Below, piece after piece: positions 1 to 8,706 of a DNA stretch of 59,473 nt. A model generated the notes under the pieces. The model was given only the letters and a program-made list of their open reading frames with translations. It was not told the origin of the DNA and ran no database searches. The stretch is taken from assembly GCF_021369635.1 (NCBI RefSeq), contig NZ_JAJNBZ010000035.1:1-59473 (forward strand). The letters run 5' to 3'. Numbering within the stretch: position 1 is the stretch's first letter; each line of letters starts with the position of its first letter. This DNA is from Paenibacillus profundus (GTDB lineage: Bacteria; Bacillota; Bacilli; Paenibacillales; Paenibacillaceae). A program made the position numbers and the translations under genes.

Positions 1-110
1 GGACGGGCTGATGGCACAGCCCTAAACTTAGCAGTTTTCCAAACCAGAAATGGACAGCGGAAGCACCAACTAGCTAAGAATCCCACGGCTTTAGCCGTGT
101 GGAGTGTCAA
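1..110 (+). mobile_element. Right end of an IS200/IS605-type (TnpB) element
   Basis: Only the terminal part of the element lies in the window. Positions 84-99 form a hairpin (CACGGC, loop TTTA, GCCGTG), followed by GGAGTGTCAA ending at 110. This arrangement resembles the 3' ends of IS200/IS605 and IS1341-type TnpB elements, where the same region is the scaffold of the TnpB guide RNA (omegaRNA). No transposase or tnpB coding sequence is visible, as it would lie off the left edge. Support for the boundary at 110 is that position 111 begins in-frame sequence of an unrelated interrupted gene. The assignment rests on the recognised hairpin and terminal motif, not on a full element. Confidence 0.5.
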
Positions 111-227
111 AGCTTAGATTACGTGGGGATTGCGGATGTTAACAAGTATGGTGTCTCTGATATCATTCTGGAATGGACCTTGGGCGCAGGAAAAAAAAGT
201 GAGTTGTCTATCCAATTGCACAGGTGA
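111..227 (+). pseudogene. C-terminal scrap of a repeat protein, FG-GAP/VCBS-like
   Basis: Starting exactly after the element end there is an open frame of 38 codons ending in TGA at 225-227. The segment IADVNKYGVSDIILEW resembles an FG-GAP/VCBS or calcium-binding-loop repeat (DVNxxGxxDI). It is followed directly by a good terminator, as expected for the true 3' end of a gene. The rest of the gene is missing because of the inserted element or lies left of the window. Function cannot be assigned; the repeat type is an inference from one motif. Confidence 0.4.
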
Positions 228-235
228 TATCCGCA

Positions 236-260
236 AGCTCTCTGTTAGGAGAGCTTTTTT
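236..260 (+). terminator. Rho-independent terminator
   Basis: Stem AGCTCTC (236-242) pairs with GAGAGCT (249-255), six-base loop, then a T run to 260. It ends the truncated gene before it and insulates the LCP gene. Confidence 0.8.
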
Positions 261-371
261 GTTTGGCGATCGTCGAAAACCACTGATAAGGGTTCGGCAT
301 CGTGTTCATTATGTTTTTATTGGGATATCAAAGGGATGGATTCAATAATCTCAGAGGAAGAAGTGGGAAAA

Positions 372-1406
372 ATGAAAAAACGAAAAACGAAAAAAAGTAA
401 AAACACCTCTAAAAAATGGTGGATCATACTAGGCGTTGTCCTTATTCTCGGACTCAGCGGCTTTATCTTCCAGAAGCAATTAGCTATGTTTGCATTTGAT
501 ATATTTTTATCCGACACAGTAGAAATCAAGCTGTCTGATTCGTATAAACCGATTGACGGCAAGCCGGCAGTGGACCGGGAAATTACAAAGCCGTTCTCTG
601 TTCTTCTCCTAGGTGTTGACCAACGCGACGAAGATGAGATCGGACGCTCGGACACCATCATATTTTCAATTATCCGCCCGAAGGACAACAAGGTGCTCTT
701 AGTTTCAATACCGCGCGACACATACACCGAGATTGTAGGGCATGGCACAACGGATAAGATTAACCATGCATTTGCTTTCGGCAGCGTAAAAGACAAAGTG
801 ATCGGCGGTCCTAAGATGAGTATGGATACCGTCGGCAAGCTGCTTGATCATGAGATTAATCACTATGCGACGATTAACTTTGAAGGGTTTAAAGATGTGG
901 TTGATGCAGTGGGCGGTGTAAAACTGCCGATTAAAGAGGATATCGTCAATAAAGGAGCAGCACACGAGAAATTTCGTGTCGATGCCAACAAGCCGATCTA
1001 TAGCGGTCAAGAAGCCTTGTATTTTGTGCGTTACCGCGAGGATTCCGATTTTAATCGCACAGAACGCAATCGTATCTTTTTAGAAGCGTTTAAGGATCGC
1101 GTGCTCGAGCTCGATCAGATTGCAAAGCTCCCCATGTTGATGGATATTATGGGCAAGAACTTTAAGACGGACATGAAGCCGCGTTATATTATTGATCTTG
1201 CCAAGCAAATGTTCCAAATGGGCTCGGCTCCAACGATTAGCAGTTACATGCTGCTTGGTGAAGGTGAACGTATGGATGATGGCATTTGGTACTACCTTCC
1301 GAATGAAGAGGATCTGACTTACACGAAGAGTCTGATTACGAATTGGATGGACCCGAATATACAGCCGTCAGCCTTAATGGTTCCTCGTAAGATGGAAGCA
1401 GAATAA
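372..1406 (+). CDS. LCP (LytR-CpsA-Psr) family cell-envelope attachment enzyme
   Basis: A 344-residue protein with a very basic N-terminus (KKRKTKKSKN), one transmembrane helix at about residues 17-35 and a large extracellular LCP domain from about residue 75 (FSVLLLGVDQRDEDEIGRSD, then SIPRDTY, later FVRYR and DFNRTERN). LCP enzymes transfer lipid-linked glycopolymers such as wall teichoic acid or capsule to peptidoglycan at the outer face of the membrane. The conserved Arg and Asp residues of the family (GRSDT, IPRDT, RYRxxSDxNR) are present. Two starts are possible: ATG 336, or ATG 372 preceded by AGAGGAAG and GTGGG; I chose 372 because it begins the usual basic-plus-helix N-terminus. The gene is monocistronic between terminators at 236-260 and 1415-1448. 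Which polymer it handles cannot be told. Confidence 0.9.
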   Translation: MKKRKTKKSKNTSKKWWIILGVVLILGLSGFIFQKQLAMFAFDIFLSDTVEIKLSDSYKPIDGKPAVDREITKPFSVLLLGVDQRDEDEIGRSDTIIFSIIRPKDNKVLLVSIPRDTYTEIVGHGTTDKINHAFAFGSVKDKVIGGPKMSMDTVGKLLDHEINHYATINFEGFKDVVDAVGGVKLPIKEDIVNKGAAHEKFRVDANKPIYSGQEALYFVRYREDSDFNRTERNRIFLEAFKDRVLELDQIAKLPMLMDIMGKNFKTDMKPRYIIDLAKQMFQMGSAPTISSYMLLGEGERMDDGIWYYLPNEEDLTYTKSLITNWMDPNIQPSALMVPRKMEAE

Positions 1407-1414
1407 CACAGCAC

Positions 1415-1448
1415 AAAGTCAGCTGCATCGATGCGGCTGACTTTAATC
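1415..1448 (+). terminator. Terminator of the LCP gene
   Basis: Near-perfect inverted repeat: AAAGTCAGCTGCAT (1415-1428) against ATGCGGCTGACTTT (1431-1444), one mismatch. It has only a short T tract. The following 200 bases, up to the next hairpin, contain no gene I can recognise. Confidence 0.65.
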
Positions 1449-1652
1449 GTCCTTTGATGAATTTATAGGAACGAAATACACAGGGGAGATTGTTTAATTC
1501 GTTTCATTTAATCAAAGATTCAGAGGGCAAGAGAACTTTTCTCTAATGAACCGGCGGCGTTGGCGGTGCCGTAATTCCGCTGCTCACCAGATGAGAGTCT
1601 TGACCACTTTGACGTAAATGAAAATTCTCATTGTTCTAATTTATGAAAACAG

Positions 1653-1696
1653 AAAAGCAAGGAGCGGTGTCAGCGTTACACCGTTCCTTGCTTTTT
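1653..1696. terminator. Terminator hairpin, copy 1 of a duplicated element
   Basis: A 17-bp stem (AAAGCAAGGAGCGGTGT with ACACCGTTCCTTGCTTT, one G-T wobble) ending in T5. It lies 3' of the leftward LPMO gene. Almost the same hairpin recurs at 6137-6181 behind the beta-lactamase-family gene, differing mainly by one loop base. Confidence 0.75.
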
Positions 1697-1800
1697 CGCT
1701 CTAAATCTCCATAATCGGCATTAGTGATATTTCCACACACCATTTGCTATATGAAAAACAATGCCAACCGATGTAATTTCTATCCCGTTATCAGCTATCT

Positions 1801-3147
1801 TTACTTCAGCAGCCATAAGGCAGGAACATTAGGCGGCTCCCAGCCAACTAGTGACGTATGTGCTACACGTGCTTCATACGTCTGTCCGTCATATGTGACG
1901 AGCGCTCCAGCCGTGTAAGATGTATTAGGAGCCCAAGGAGCAACGGTTGGGGCTGGGGCTGTCTTTACGCTTACGGCATTGCTGCTAGGCGATACGTTGC
2001 CAGTTGCGTCAAAAGCAATCACTGTAAATGTATACGAGGTATTCGGCGTTAATCCGGTCACATTGTAAGTCAATCCGCTTGTTGTGGCCACAAGCACAGT
2101 GCCGTTATAGATGCGATAGCCTGCAACGCCAACGTTATCTGTAGAAGCGCCCCATGATAGCTTTACACTTGCATCTGTTATGTTGGAAGAAGATAAATAA
2201 GTTGGTGCAGTTGGCGGTACGACATCAGGCTGTGGCGCTTGGGTCGTGAATGTGACGGCATTGCTGTTGGCGGATATATTGTTGGCAGCATCCACCGCGC
2301 GAACCGTATAAGTATAAGAAGTATTAGCCGTCAGTCCGGTGAGATTGTAAGTTAGTGTGGTGCCATTCGTGGTAGCTGCCAGGGTTGAGCCCTTGTAAAT
2401 TTTGTAATCGGTTACACCGATATTATCGGTCGAAGCGTTCCAAGTCAAGGATGCGCTTGTGGCTGTGATGTTCGATACAGCTAGGTTGGTTGGAGCCGTA
2501 GGCGGGATAGTGTCCACAGGAGAGCCGCCGCCGAAGTCAACGTCGATGACGTTGTAGAAGGCATTCGCAGTATCTGCAATCTCCCATACCGCCAAAATGA
2601 CCTGATATCCAGTCCGGCTTGGCACATTGCAGGTATCCGAGTAGGAGTGAGGCGGCTGCTTTCCTTTGTAGTCTACGTTGCAAAACGGAGTCAGATCGAA
2701 CGAATCGCGGGTTAGCGGCGCATTAGGATTCCAATCCTGCTTCGTGATGTAATACTTCCAGCTCGTTGTCGCATGGTTGGCTTCGATCGTCCAATGGAAA
2801 GTTGTCGTACCAGGAGAAATGTTAACCTTGCTCCAGCGGGTTGACGATTGCTGGTCGAGCTCTGGGAAAGCCCCGTTGGCGCTTGCGATCTTTCCGTCTG
2901 CCGGTCCGGCAGCAGGGAAGCCTTTATATGCTTCCAAGCTTTGAGGTTCGTAAATAATGGAGCCGCAATTCTTATTGACTCTTTTGGCGCATAAGTCCGC
3001 GCGGCTGCTTGGCGAATCAATGTAGCCGTGGGCATAAGCTTTGCTGGAGAAGACCAACATCACGAACATGAGAGCCAGCATCACCCCACTTGCGATTAAC
3101 AGCTTCTGCATGAGTTGAATCGATAAACGATTGTATGCCAACATCAT
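1801..3147 (-). CDS. Secreted modular AA10 lytic polysaccharide monooxygenase (chitin-active type)
   Basis: A 448-residue extracellular copper enzyme. A signal peptide runs to AYA39, so the mature protein begins with His40, the first histidine of the copper-binding histidine brace; the second is His125 in the motif [12 protein letters not shown]. The order is AA10 domain (about 40-207), two fibronectin type III domains (about 213-303 and 312-397) and a C-terminal CBM5/12 chitin-binding module (about 402-448, [16 protein letters not shown]). AA10 enzymes cut crystalline chitin or cellulose oxidatively; the chitin-binding module and AA10 sequence point to chitin. The same AA10-FN3-FN3-CBM architecture is known from insect-pathogenic Paenibacillus, where such a protein attacks the peritrophic matrix. 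The RBS AAAGGAGG lies just before two adjacent ATG codons; either may be used. Confidence 0.95.
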   Translation of the reverse strand: MMLAYNRLSIQLMQKLLIASGVMLALMFVMLVFSSKAYAHGYIDSPSSRADLCAKRVNKNCGSIIYEPQSLEAYKGFPAAGPADGKIASANGAFPELDQQSSTRWSKVNISPGTTTFHWTIEANHATTSWKYYITKQDWNPNAPLTRDSFDLTPFCNVDYKGKQPPHSYSDTCNVPSRTGYQVILAVWEIADTANAFYNVIDVDFGGGSPVDTIPPTAPTNLAVSNITATSASLTWNASTDNIGVTDYKIYKGSTLAATTNGTTLTYNLTGLTANTSYTYTVRAVDAANNISANSNAVTFTTQAPQPDVVPPTAPTYLSSSNITDASVKLSWGASTDNVGVAGYRIYNGTVLVATTSGLTYNVTGLTPNTSYTFTVIAFDATGNVSPSSNAVSVKTAPAPTVAPWAPNTSYTAGALVTYDGQTYEARVAHTSLVGWEPPNVPALWLLK

Positions 3148-3704
3148 TTTCCTCCTTTAGGTTTGATTTGACAAGGTATTCCCTTCTTTGCTTGCATCCA
3201 GCTAATGGCTTCATCCCACCTTCCTTCTTTACGATTTTGACTAGCTATCCATTTGAGATGACAAATGGTATATAAACTCAATTTTTGAGCTTATACCGGA
3301 CAAAAAGGGGAATGCTCTGGGATCAGCATGAATATATACACGCTTAAACTAATGCATCGAGTGTAATCACTTGGGGAGAATATTAGTGCAGATATTAAGA
3401 TTGGAATAGATTGCGGCAGGCGTTGGGTTATGGAATGGGTGCGTTTACAGTGAGTGGATAAAACTAAGAAAAAGTAAACGGAAGTCTCAATTATTATAAA
3501 CATTAATGCGCTTTAACTCAAAACGACTCTTGGAGTAAGGAAAGCCCATACAGACGAAATTCCATTTCATTTTCACACGTTTTCTCCTTTACGCGGGCAT
3601 TTGTAAATATTTTTATTACTATTAAAGCCAAACACTGTAATGACGAAGGGGGAGTGCCAACACGCAAAGGCGCTTGAATTCACTCCACTGAGGGGGGAGA
3701 TTAG

Positions 3705-3734
3705 TTGCTTAATGAATAAGGAATATGGTATATT
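3705..3734 (+). promoter_or_regulatory. Probable sigma-A promoter upstream of the SLH hydrolase gene
   Basis: TTGCTT (3705-3710), 18-bp spacer, TATATT (3729-3734). The first TetR-type palindrome begins six bases after the -10, a position where a bound repressor would block initiation. No gene is seen in 3148-3992 other than these sites; short frames there lack family features. Confidence 0.5.
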
Positions 3735-3739
3735 ATTCA

Positions 3740-3759
3740 CAGACCGAACGTTCTGTTTG
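3740..3759. promoter_or_regulatory. TetR-type operator 1
   Basis: CAGACCGAACGTTCTGTTTG, an imperfect palindrome centred on CGAACGTTC. It matches the sites at 3832-3851 and 6076-6097 and has the form typical of TetR/AcrR repressor operators. Confidence 0.6.
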
Positions 3760-3831
3760 TTTAAAAGGAATTAGAAGGATAGTTCTTAGGTCAACTGAAA
3801 ATCAAAGAATCCTATTTTTTTCGAATTATAA

Positions 3832-3851
3832 TAGACCGAACATTCGGTTTG
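3832..3851. promoter_or_regulatory. TetR-type operator 2
   Basis: TAGACCGAACATTCGGTTTG, with arms AGACCGAA and TTCGGTTT. It overlaps a TATAAT-like hexamer (3827-3832), so this may be a second repressed promoter; no convincing -35 was found for it. Confidence 0.6.
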
Positions 3852-3992
3852 TTATAAGGGGAGAGGTGATTATTCCACAGTAGGTTCCTAACAATCAAAT
3901 GGAACGCTTCATTTCCCAATGACAGCGACTATGGGACTGAAAGGTTCATAACATGACAAAGATACAAGGAAAAAAAAGGAGTTAGATGAAAA

Positions 3993-6059
3993 ATGAGTAA
4001 ATTACCGGAAAAGAAAAGGAATTCCTTACTTATCAACAAAATAACAAAGGTAACTCTTGGTGCCGCGATGCTGGCATCTCCCTTAGTGGCGCATACTCAG
4101 CCAGTGAACGCCGCTCTCAGCTCCGCGCCAGTGTCTTCTCTTGCTTCCACGCCGGCTTTAAACACTCACGAGGCCGAAGCGTTTTTTGACCGTTTTTTTG
4201 CTAGTCCCGAGAGTAAAGCACAGTATGCCGGAGCAGCCGTAGTAGTAGTGAAAGACGGTAAAGTGGTAATTCAGAAAGGCTATGGGTACTCTGATAAAGA
4301 CAAGAAGACACCCGTCGATGTACAAAAGACGGTATTCCGATTAGCCTCGGTCTCGAAGTCGTTTACAGCAGTAGCGTTAATGCAGCTCGTTGAACAAGGA
4401 ACTGTTGATCTTAAGCAGGATATCCGCAGCTATATCGGAGACTTACCGCTGAGCAACCCCTTTTCTACACCTGTAACCATAGAACATTTATTAACGCATA
4501 CGACAGGCTTTGAGAATCGCGAGGTAAGAGACGAAGACGTGTATTATGATTTTGACAAGGTCGTCTCTTTAAAGGATTATATCCGCGAAACGATGCCTCC
4601 CGTCGTCCGGGAGCCAGGAACTAGCTATATGTATGATAACTTCGCCTCCATGCTTCAGGGATATATTGTAGAACGCGTAAGCGGAATGCCGTTTGAAGAG
4701 TATATGGATAAAAACATATTCAAGGGACTTGGAATGAATTCAAGCGGATTTTTGCTAAAGGGAAATGTAAAGGACCGGCTCGCGGCAGGATATGATGGGA
4801 GCGGAAACCCTGTACCCATATACGCCATGTCACCAACGGTAATGCCAGACGGAGGCATGTTGTCGACTCCGGAAGACGTAGGGAAATTCATGCTTGCTTT
4901 CTTAGATGAAAACGCCAGCGAGAAAGGACGTATCCTCTCCACTAATTCCGTAAAGGAAATGAGCATCTATCGTTCGGCCATACATCCGCTGCTTCCCGAT
5001 ACGACTTACGGTTTTGAAGCTGCGGTGCCACTGCCTGGAGCAGGGAGCAGCGATAAGGTTATCACCAAAGAGGGGGGGTTGTTTGATTCCAGCGCCTACA
5101 TTTGGTTCATTCCAGAACAGCGTTTAGGCGTCTTTTTCGTTTGCAATCAAGCGAGCCAACTTCAACATTCCTTATATACTGCATTCATGGACTCCTTTTT
5201 CCCTGAATACGGGAAGCCAGCCGTTCTCCAGCACACCGTCCCGGCTGCTCCCGAGCAGGATTATTCCGGTCTATATATTAATTTAAGAGCCAAAGGATTG
5301 GTTAGCACGGTCTCAATCTCGGAAGACGGGAAGTTGTCCGCATATAATGCTTTGCAACGGAAACAAACGATGAAACAGGTTGCGCCCGGATTGTATATTA
5401 GTGATAACAGAATGTTCACCGCATTCCAAAAAGATCCGAACGGCCGTGTCTATATGAAACTGAGCGAATCGACAGGGGACTATTCCATCAAGGCGGAAGT
5501 GGGAAAAGGATTCAAGGATGTGGATTCCAACCATCCGTATGCCCGTTATATCATTGGCCTGCAATCAGTCGGATTGTACGATGACGACGCCTCCCAAGCT
5601 TTCCTGCCGGAGCAGGGAGTAACGAGAGGGGAGTATGTACGCAATCTGCTTACCATGTCCGGGGTGTCTGAAAGTAAAAATCCAATTCAATTCAAGGATG
5701 CTGTGAACGATCCGAACGGACCCTATATTCAGGCCGGGAAAGAACTCGGATTCGTTGTGGGTACTGAGGATCATGCATTCGAATCCGACAAGGAGATTAC
5801 TCGTCAAGAAGCAGCGCTTATCCTCTGGCGTGTCATCTCATCCAAATATTCCGAGAACGGGAATGAAAAAGTTAAAATTGCCGGTAAAACGGATTCGTGG
5901 GCCCTTAAAGCTGTACAATTAATGGCAAGGCTCAAATTCTATGGACCTGATATTAGAGAACTTTCAGATGGAACCATTGAGTTCCGTTCTACCGATGTTC
6001 TCACCCGCAAAGAAGAAGCTTGTCTCTTGTTCAATGCTCTGACTCAACCTCCTGAATAA
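3993..6059 (+). CDS. SLH-anchored serine beta-lactamase/DD-peptidase family hydrolase
   Basis: A 688-residue exported protein: signal peptide to about residue 40, a class C beta-lactamase-like (penicillin-binding-protein-type) domain at about 60-400, a linker domain, and S-layer homology repeats from about 503 to the end (GFKDVDSNHPYARYI, later SDKEITRQEAALILW). The catalytic SxxK motif is S119-V-S-K122 and the YxN motif is Y214-D-N216. The family includes esterases, DD-peptidases and beta-lactamases, so the substrate is open; SLH repeats tether it to wall glycopolymer. The SD AAAGGAG (3975-3981) is 11 bases from ATG 3993 but only 4 from ATG 3986, which opens a four-codon mini-frame overlapping the real start. 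TetR-type palindromes lie on both sides of the gene. Confidence 0.9.
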   Translation: MSKLPEKKRNSLLINKITKVTLGAAMLASPLVAHTQPVNAALSSAPVSSLASTPALNTHEAEAFFDRFFASPESKAQYAGAAVVVVKDGKVVIQKGYGYSDKDKKTPVDVQKTVFRLASVSKSFTAVALMQLVEQGTVDLKQDIRSYIGDLPLSNPFSTPVTIEHLLTHTTGFENREVRDEDVYYDFDKVVSLKDYIRETMPPVVREPGTSYMYDNFASMLQGYIVERVSGMPFEEYMDKNIFKGLGMNSSGFLLKGNVKDRLAAGYDGSGNPVPIYAMSPTVMPDGGMLSTPEDVGKFMLAFLDENASEKGRILSTNSVKEMSIYRSAIHPLLPDTTYGFEAAVPLPGAGSSDKVITKEGGLFDSSAYIWFIPEQRLGVFFVCNQASQLQHSLYTAFMDSFFPEYGKPAVLQHTVPAAPEQDYSGLYINLRAKGLVSTVSISEDGKLSAYNALQRKQTMKQVAPGLYISDNRMFTAFQKDPNGRVYMKLSESTGDYSIKAEVGKGFKDVDSNHPYARYIIGLQSVGLYDDDASQAFLPEQGVTRGEYVRNLLTMSGVSESKNPIQFKDAVNDPNGPYIQAGKELGFVVGTEDHAFESDKEITRQEAALILWRVISSKYSENGNEKVKIAGKTDSWALKAVQLMARLKFYGPDIRELSDGTIEFRSTDVLTRKEEACLLFNALTQPPE

Positions 6060-6075
6060 TTCATTTTGTCCTCAA

Positions 6076-6097
6076 ACAGACCGAATATTCGGTCTGT
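6076..6097. promoter_or_regulatory. TetR-type operator 3, perfect 22-bp palindrome
   Basis: CAGACCGAATATTCGGTCTG flanked by A and T, giving a perfect 22-bp palindrome 16 bases after the stop codon of the SLH hydrolase. It is a better match to itself than the two upstream sites. A regulated promoter may have read rightwards into a gene now lost, or the sites may allow repression by looping. Confidence 0.6.
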
Positions 6098-6136
6098 AGT
6101 CTAGTGTCAAAGGTAAAATTCTAATTTAAGAAACAG

Positions 6137-6181
6137 AAAAAGCAAGGAGCGGTGTCAGTGTTACACCGTTCCTTGCTTTTT
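6137..6181. terminator. Terminator hairpin, copy 2 of a duplicated element
   Basis: Same stem as at 1653-1696, ending in T5; it terminates the SLH hydrolase gene. The remaining sequence to 6594 is AT-rich with a weak inverted repeat at 6429-6470 (GAAAGTCA...TGACTTTC) and another at 6530-6563, probably the 3' boundary of the leftward S41 gene. No other gene is supported there. Confidence 0.8.
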
Positions 6182-6594
6182 CGATAAGGGGTTAAATTTA
6201 ACTGTACACCTTATATCTATAGTGGAGGGTTCAAGTAAGAACTTAAAAAAGGATTAAAAAGTAAAATTGTTTTATTTTTACTCTTATTCTCTTTATTTGT
6301 GTATCTGAATAACAGAACGTATACATGAACCTGAACATTCTTATTTGGAAAAGCAAGCACCTCGTACTTAGGATTTATTATTTTTGCGGAGCACGATAAA
6401 CCCCGCGCAATGATTAAGAGAGAAGCCAAGAAAGTCACCCTCATTGAAGGTTCAGAGAGGATGACTTTCGTATTAATGAGTCTATGAATCCGATTCCTAT
6501 TCCGATGAGTTCACGGATATCGATAGACTGTGGGCGTCTCGCCTCCTTTAAAGGAGGAGATGCCATGGAGTTAATGACGTGGTGTCAATCATGA

Positions 6595-8409
6595 TTAGTT
6601 TAGGTGCGCTCTGGCTTTAATGATTTCGATTGCCTTTTCTATATAAACATCACGCCCTTCACGAACCTCTTTAATCGTCCGTTCGACCGGTACCGTAGGT
6701 TTAATCCCAACGAGGTGGTGTTGGCTGCCGTCATGTTTCAATACTCTCATTCCTGTCCATCGAATATCAATGCCACCCGGTAAATTAATATTGTTAATGT
6801 TCCCGTTTACGCCTGCCGTCGTTTCTCCGACAATTTCTCCTAATCGATAATGTTCAACGACACCCATTACCGCTTCTATTAAGCTATAGGAGCCGCCATA
6901 TGTAAGAAATACAATCTTCCCTTTAAATTTTGGTTGCAAAGGTTCAATAGACGACTGTAAATTTAGTAAATCATTTCTTTGATCGCGATCCGGGTATAGA
7001 GATATAGGTTTATCGTATTTTGCCGTTGTAATCTGCCGATCGGTTAAATAAGACAACATTTCGGAGTGAATAAATTCGTTCTGAGTAGGATAGCCTCTTA
7101 AATCGAATATAACTCCTTTAGCATTTGTCAGCTCGTTTAGCTTCTCCTTAAACATGTCAGGTGTTACCTGTGCTGTATTGACGTAATATATTTCGTCTGC
7201 GACTTTATTAATGGAGATAGGGCGAATAAATTCATCGACCACTTTACCTTTGTCCGAGTAAGGAATAGAAATGTCAAATTTGCTTTCCCCACGTTGAACA
7301 GTCAGTTTTGCTTCCTTTGCGATCTTCCCAGCCACAAATTGTTGGGTAGCTTCCCAACGTTTTAACTGCATTGTGCCAGAAATATATTTTTCCAGTTGCT
7401 TAAAATAAGCTGTGGCGCTCTTCCCATCAATATTTACGATGATATCCCCCGGTTTCAGATCAATGCCTTCTTTTACATTTGAAATCACAACTTGTTCTTC
7501 AATCCATTGGACGGTAAAAGGGAGGTATGCCTGTTCACTTGTCTGACTTATATGTTTAACTAAGCTATGCCCATCTTGCGTTTTCTCTAACATCTGTCTC
7601 AATGTTTGAAAAAATTGATCTGCCGTGCTGTCTTTCAAGCTTTGCTGCAATGTGTTCGTTAACGTTTGCTCCCAATCGACCTTGACTACATCGAAATAAG
7701 GGTAAAAATGTTGAAAAATATTCCAAGTTATAACAATGTTTGCTAAGCGGACATTTTCATCATCTAATGGATCTTTTGTTAAATCGATTCGCGCAAGATG
7801 CTGTTGAAGCTGCTTCAATGCACGTGTCGATTCCTGTGTTGCGCCGATCGTTCCCTTATCGTCTCGGTATAAAACCAGCGGGATATGTGCGTATACATCC
7901 GGAGTAATCTGTTGGACAATCGTTTCTCCTGCCTGCAAAACTCGATCCGTGAACTTTATTCCACCGAGTATAAATTTAATCTTGCTAGCATCGTCAGATA
8001 GTATCCGTAAACTCTTGTATCCAGGATTGTTCAATGCGACGCCAATGTGAAGCCAAGCAGTCAAATTTTTTGCTTGTTTAGGCGGGCTGAGCCGAGTTGC
8101 GTCGTCTTGTTTCGTGAGGCGCATCGTCGGAGCAATCGGGTAAAAAAGCTCGCGTAACGTTGTTGTTAATTCGTCCTTCGTTTTTGCAGTTTTTACTTTG
8201 CTCACGCCATGAATGGCAAATCGATTCCAGTCGATTTTCTCATTCTCATCGCTCGGGTGAAAAAACCTTACATATCCATACAGCTTTGCAAACGCTCGAA
8301 CGTTTACAAGCTCTTGATTAGCGGTCTTCTCCTTTTCTTTCGCAAAAGCGGGTACCGCTGACATTAGAAAAATGATTGCTGCTACGAATAAAAGACTAAA
8401 CTTCTTCAT
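6595..8409 (-). CDS. Secreted S41-family serine peptidase (C-terminal-processing/tricorn type)
   Basis: A 604-residue protein with a signal peptide ending near AFA23. The N-terminal half (about 30-250) is a helical domain that begins VNVRAFAKLYGYVRFFHPSD, as in several S41 proteins of Bacteroidota and Paenibacillus. A PDZ-like segment follows (about 300-350, GIDLKPGDIIVNIDG), then the S41 catalytic domain (about 400-590). The nucleophile is the serine of GGSYSLIEAVMG, followed by the family GETTAGVNG. S41 enzymes cleave unfolded or C-terminal peptides; the substrate here is unknown. RBS GAGGAGA is eight bases before ATG. The gene stands alone. Its upstream region (8410-8600) is AT-rich and holds no other gene. 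Confidence 0.88.
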   Translation of the reverse strand: MKKFSLLFVAAIIFLMSAVPAFAKEKEKTANQELVNVRAFAKLYGYVRFFHPSDENEKIDWNRFAIHGVSKVKTAKTKDELTTTLRELFYPIAPTMRLTKQDDATRLSPPKQAKNLTAWLHIGVALNNPGYKSLRILSDDASKIKFILGGIKFTDRVLQAGETIVQQITPDVYAHIPLVLYRDDKGTIGATQESTRALKQLQQHLARIDLTKDPLDDENVRLANIVITWNIFQHFYPYFDVVKVDWEQTLTNTLQQSLKDSTADQFFQTLRQMLEKTQDGHSLVKHISQTSEQAYLPFTVQWIEEQVVISNVKEGIDLKPGDIIVNIDGKSATAYFKQLEKYISGTMQLKRWEATQQFVAGKIAKEAKLTVQRGESKFDISIPYSDKGKVVDEFIRPISINKVADEIYYVNTAQVTPDMFKEKLNELTNAKGVIFDLRGYPTQNEFIHSEMLSYLTDRQITTAKYDKPISLYPDRDQRNDLLNLQSSIEPLQPKFKGKIVFLTYGGSYSLIEAVMGVVEHYRLGEIVGETTAGVNGNINNINLPGGIDIRWTGMRVLKHDGSQHHLVGIKPTVPVERTIKEVREGRDVYIEKAIEIIKARAHLN

Positions 8410-8629
8410 CTGTAATTTCTCCTCATATAATGTTTTAGTATACTGTTCTAATTATAATGAGGTATATTCTTCCAAAGAATCGTCTATGGTTTAGTCTATT
8501 GTTAGACTTAAGTCTAGTGAGTAAGCTGGACTATCTATTCACCTTGTCTCCACATATTACGAAATGTTTCATAATTAGGGGCTTATTAGTGACAAGTGGC
8601 TTTTATTTTTCATGGCCTGCGCCGCGCTT

Positions 8630-8702
8630 AAAAGGATCGCCCTCGGTCCTTGCGGTGCGGCGGTCGCTGCCGCTTAAACCGCTTAAGGAGAAAGGGCGAT
8701 CC
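8630..8702 (-). terminator. Terminator of the sulfate transport operon
   Basis: Long-armed hairpin on the minus strand: AGGGCGATCC read against GGATCGCCCT (outer stem 8634-8643 and 8693-8702), with further pairing inside and TTTT after it. It follows the cysW stop by a few bases and marks the end of the operon, so no cysA follows. Confidence 0.65.
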
Positions 8703-8706
8703 CTGT

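Noticed and set aside
1520..1640. A GC-rich stretch after the LCP gene that looked like a possible riboswitch or coding remnant.
   Set aside because: No conserved riboswitch core was recognised and no frame gives a convincing protein.
3291..3503. A 70-residue leftward frame in the promoter region of the SLH hydrolase.
   Set aside because: No RBS and no recognisable sequence; the region is better explained as regulatory DNA.
6217..6444. A 75-residue leftward open frame after the SLH hydrolase.
   Set aside because: No Shine-Dalgarno, low-complexity AT-rich sequence, and it covers an inverted repeat; probably chance.
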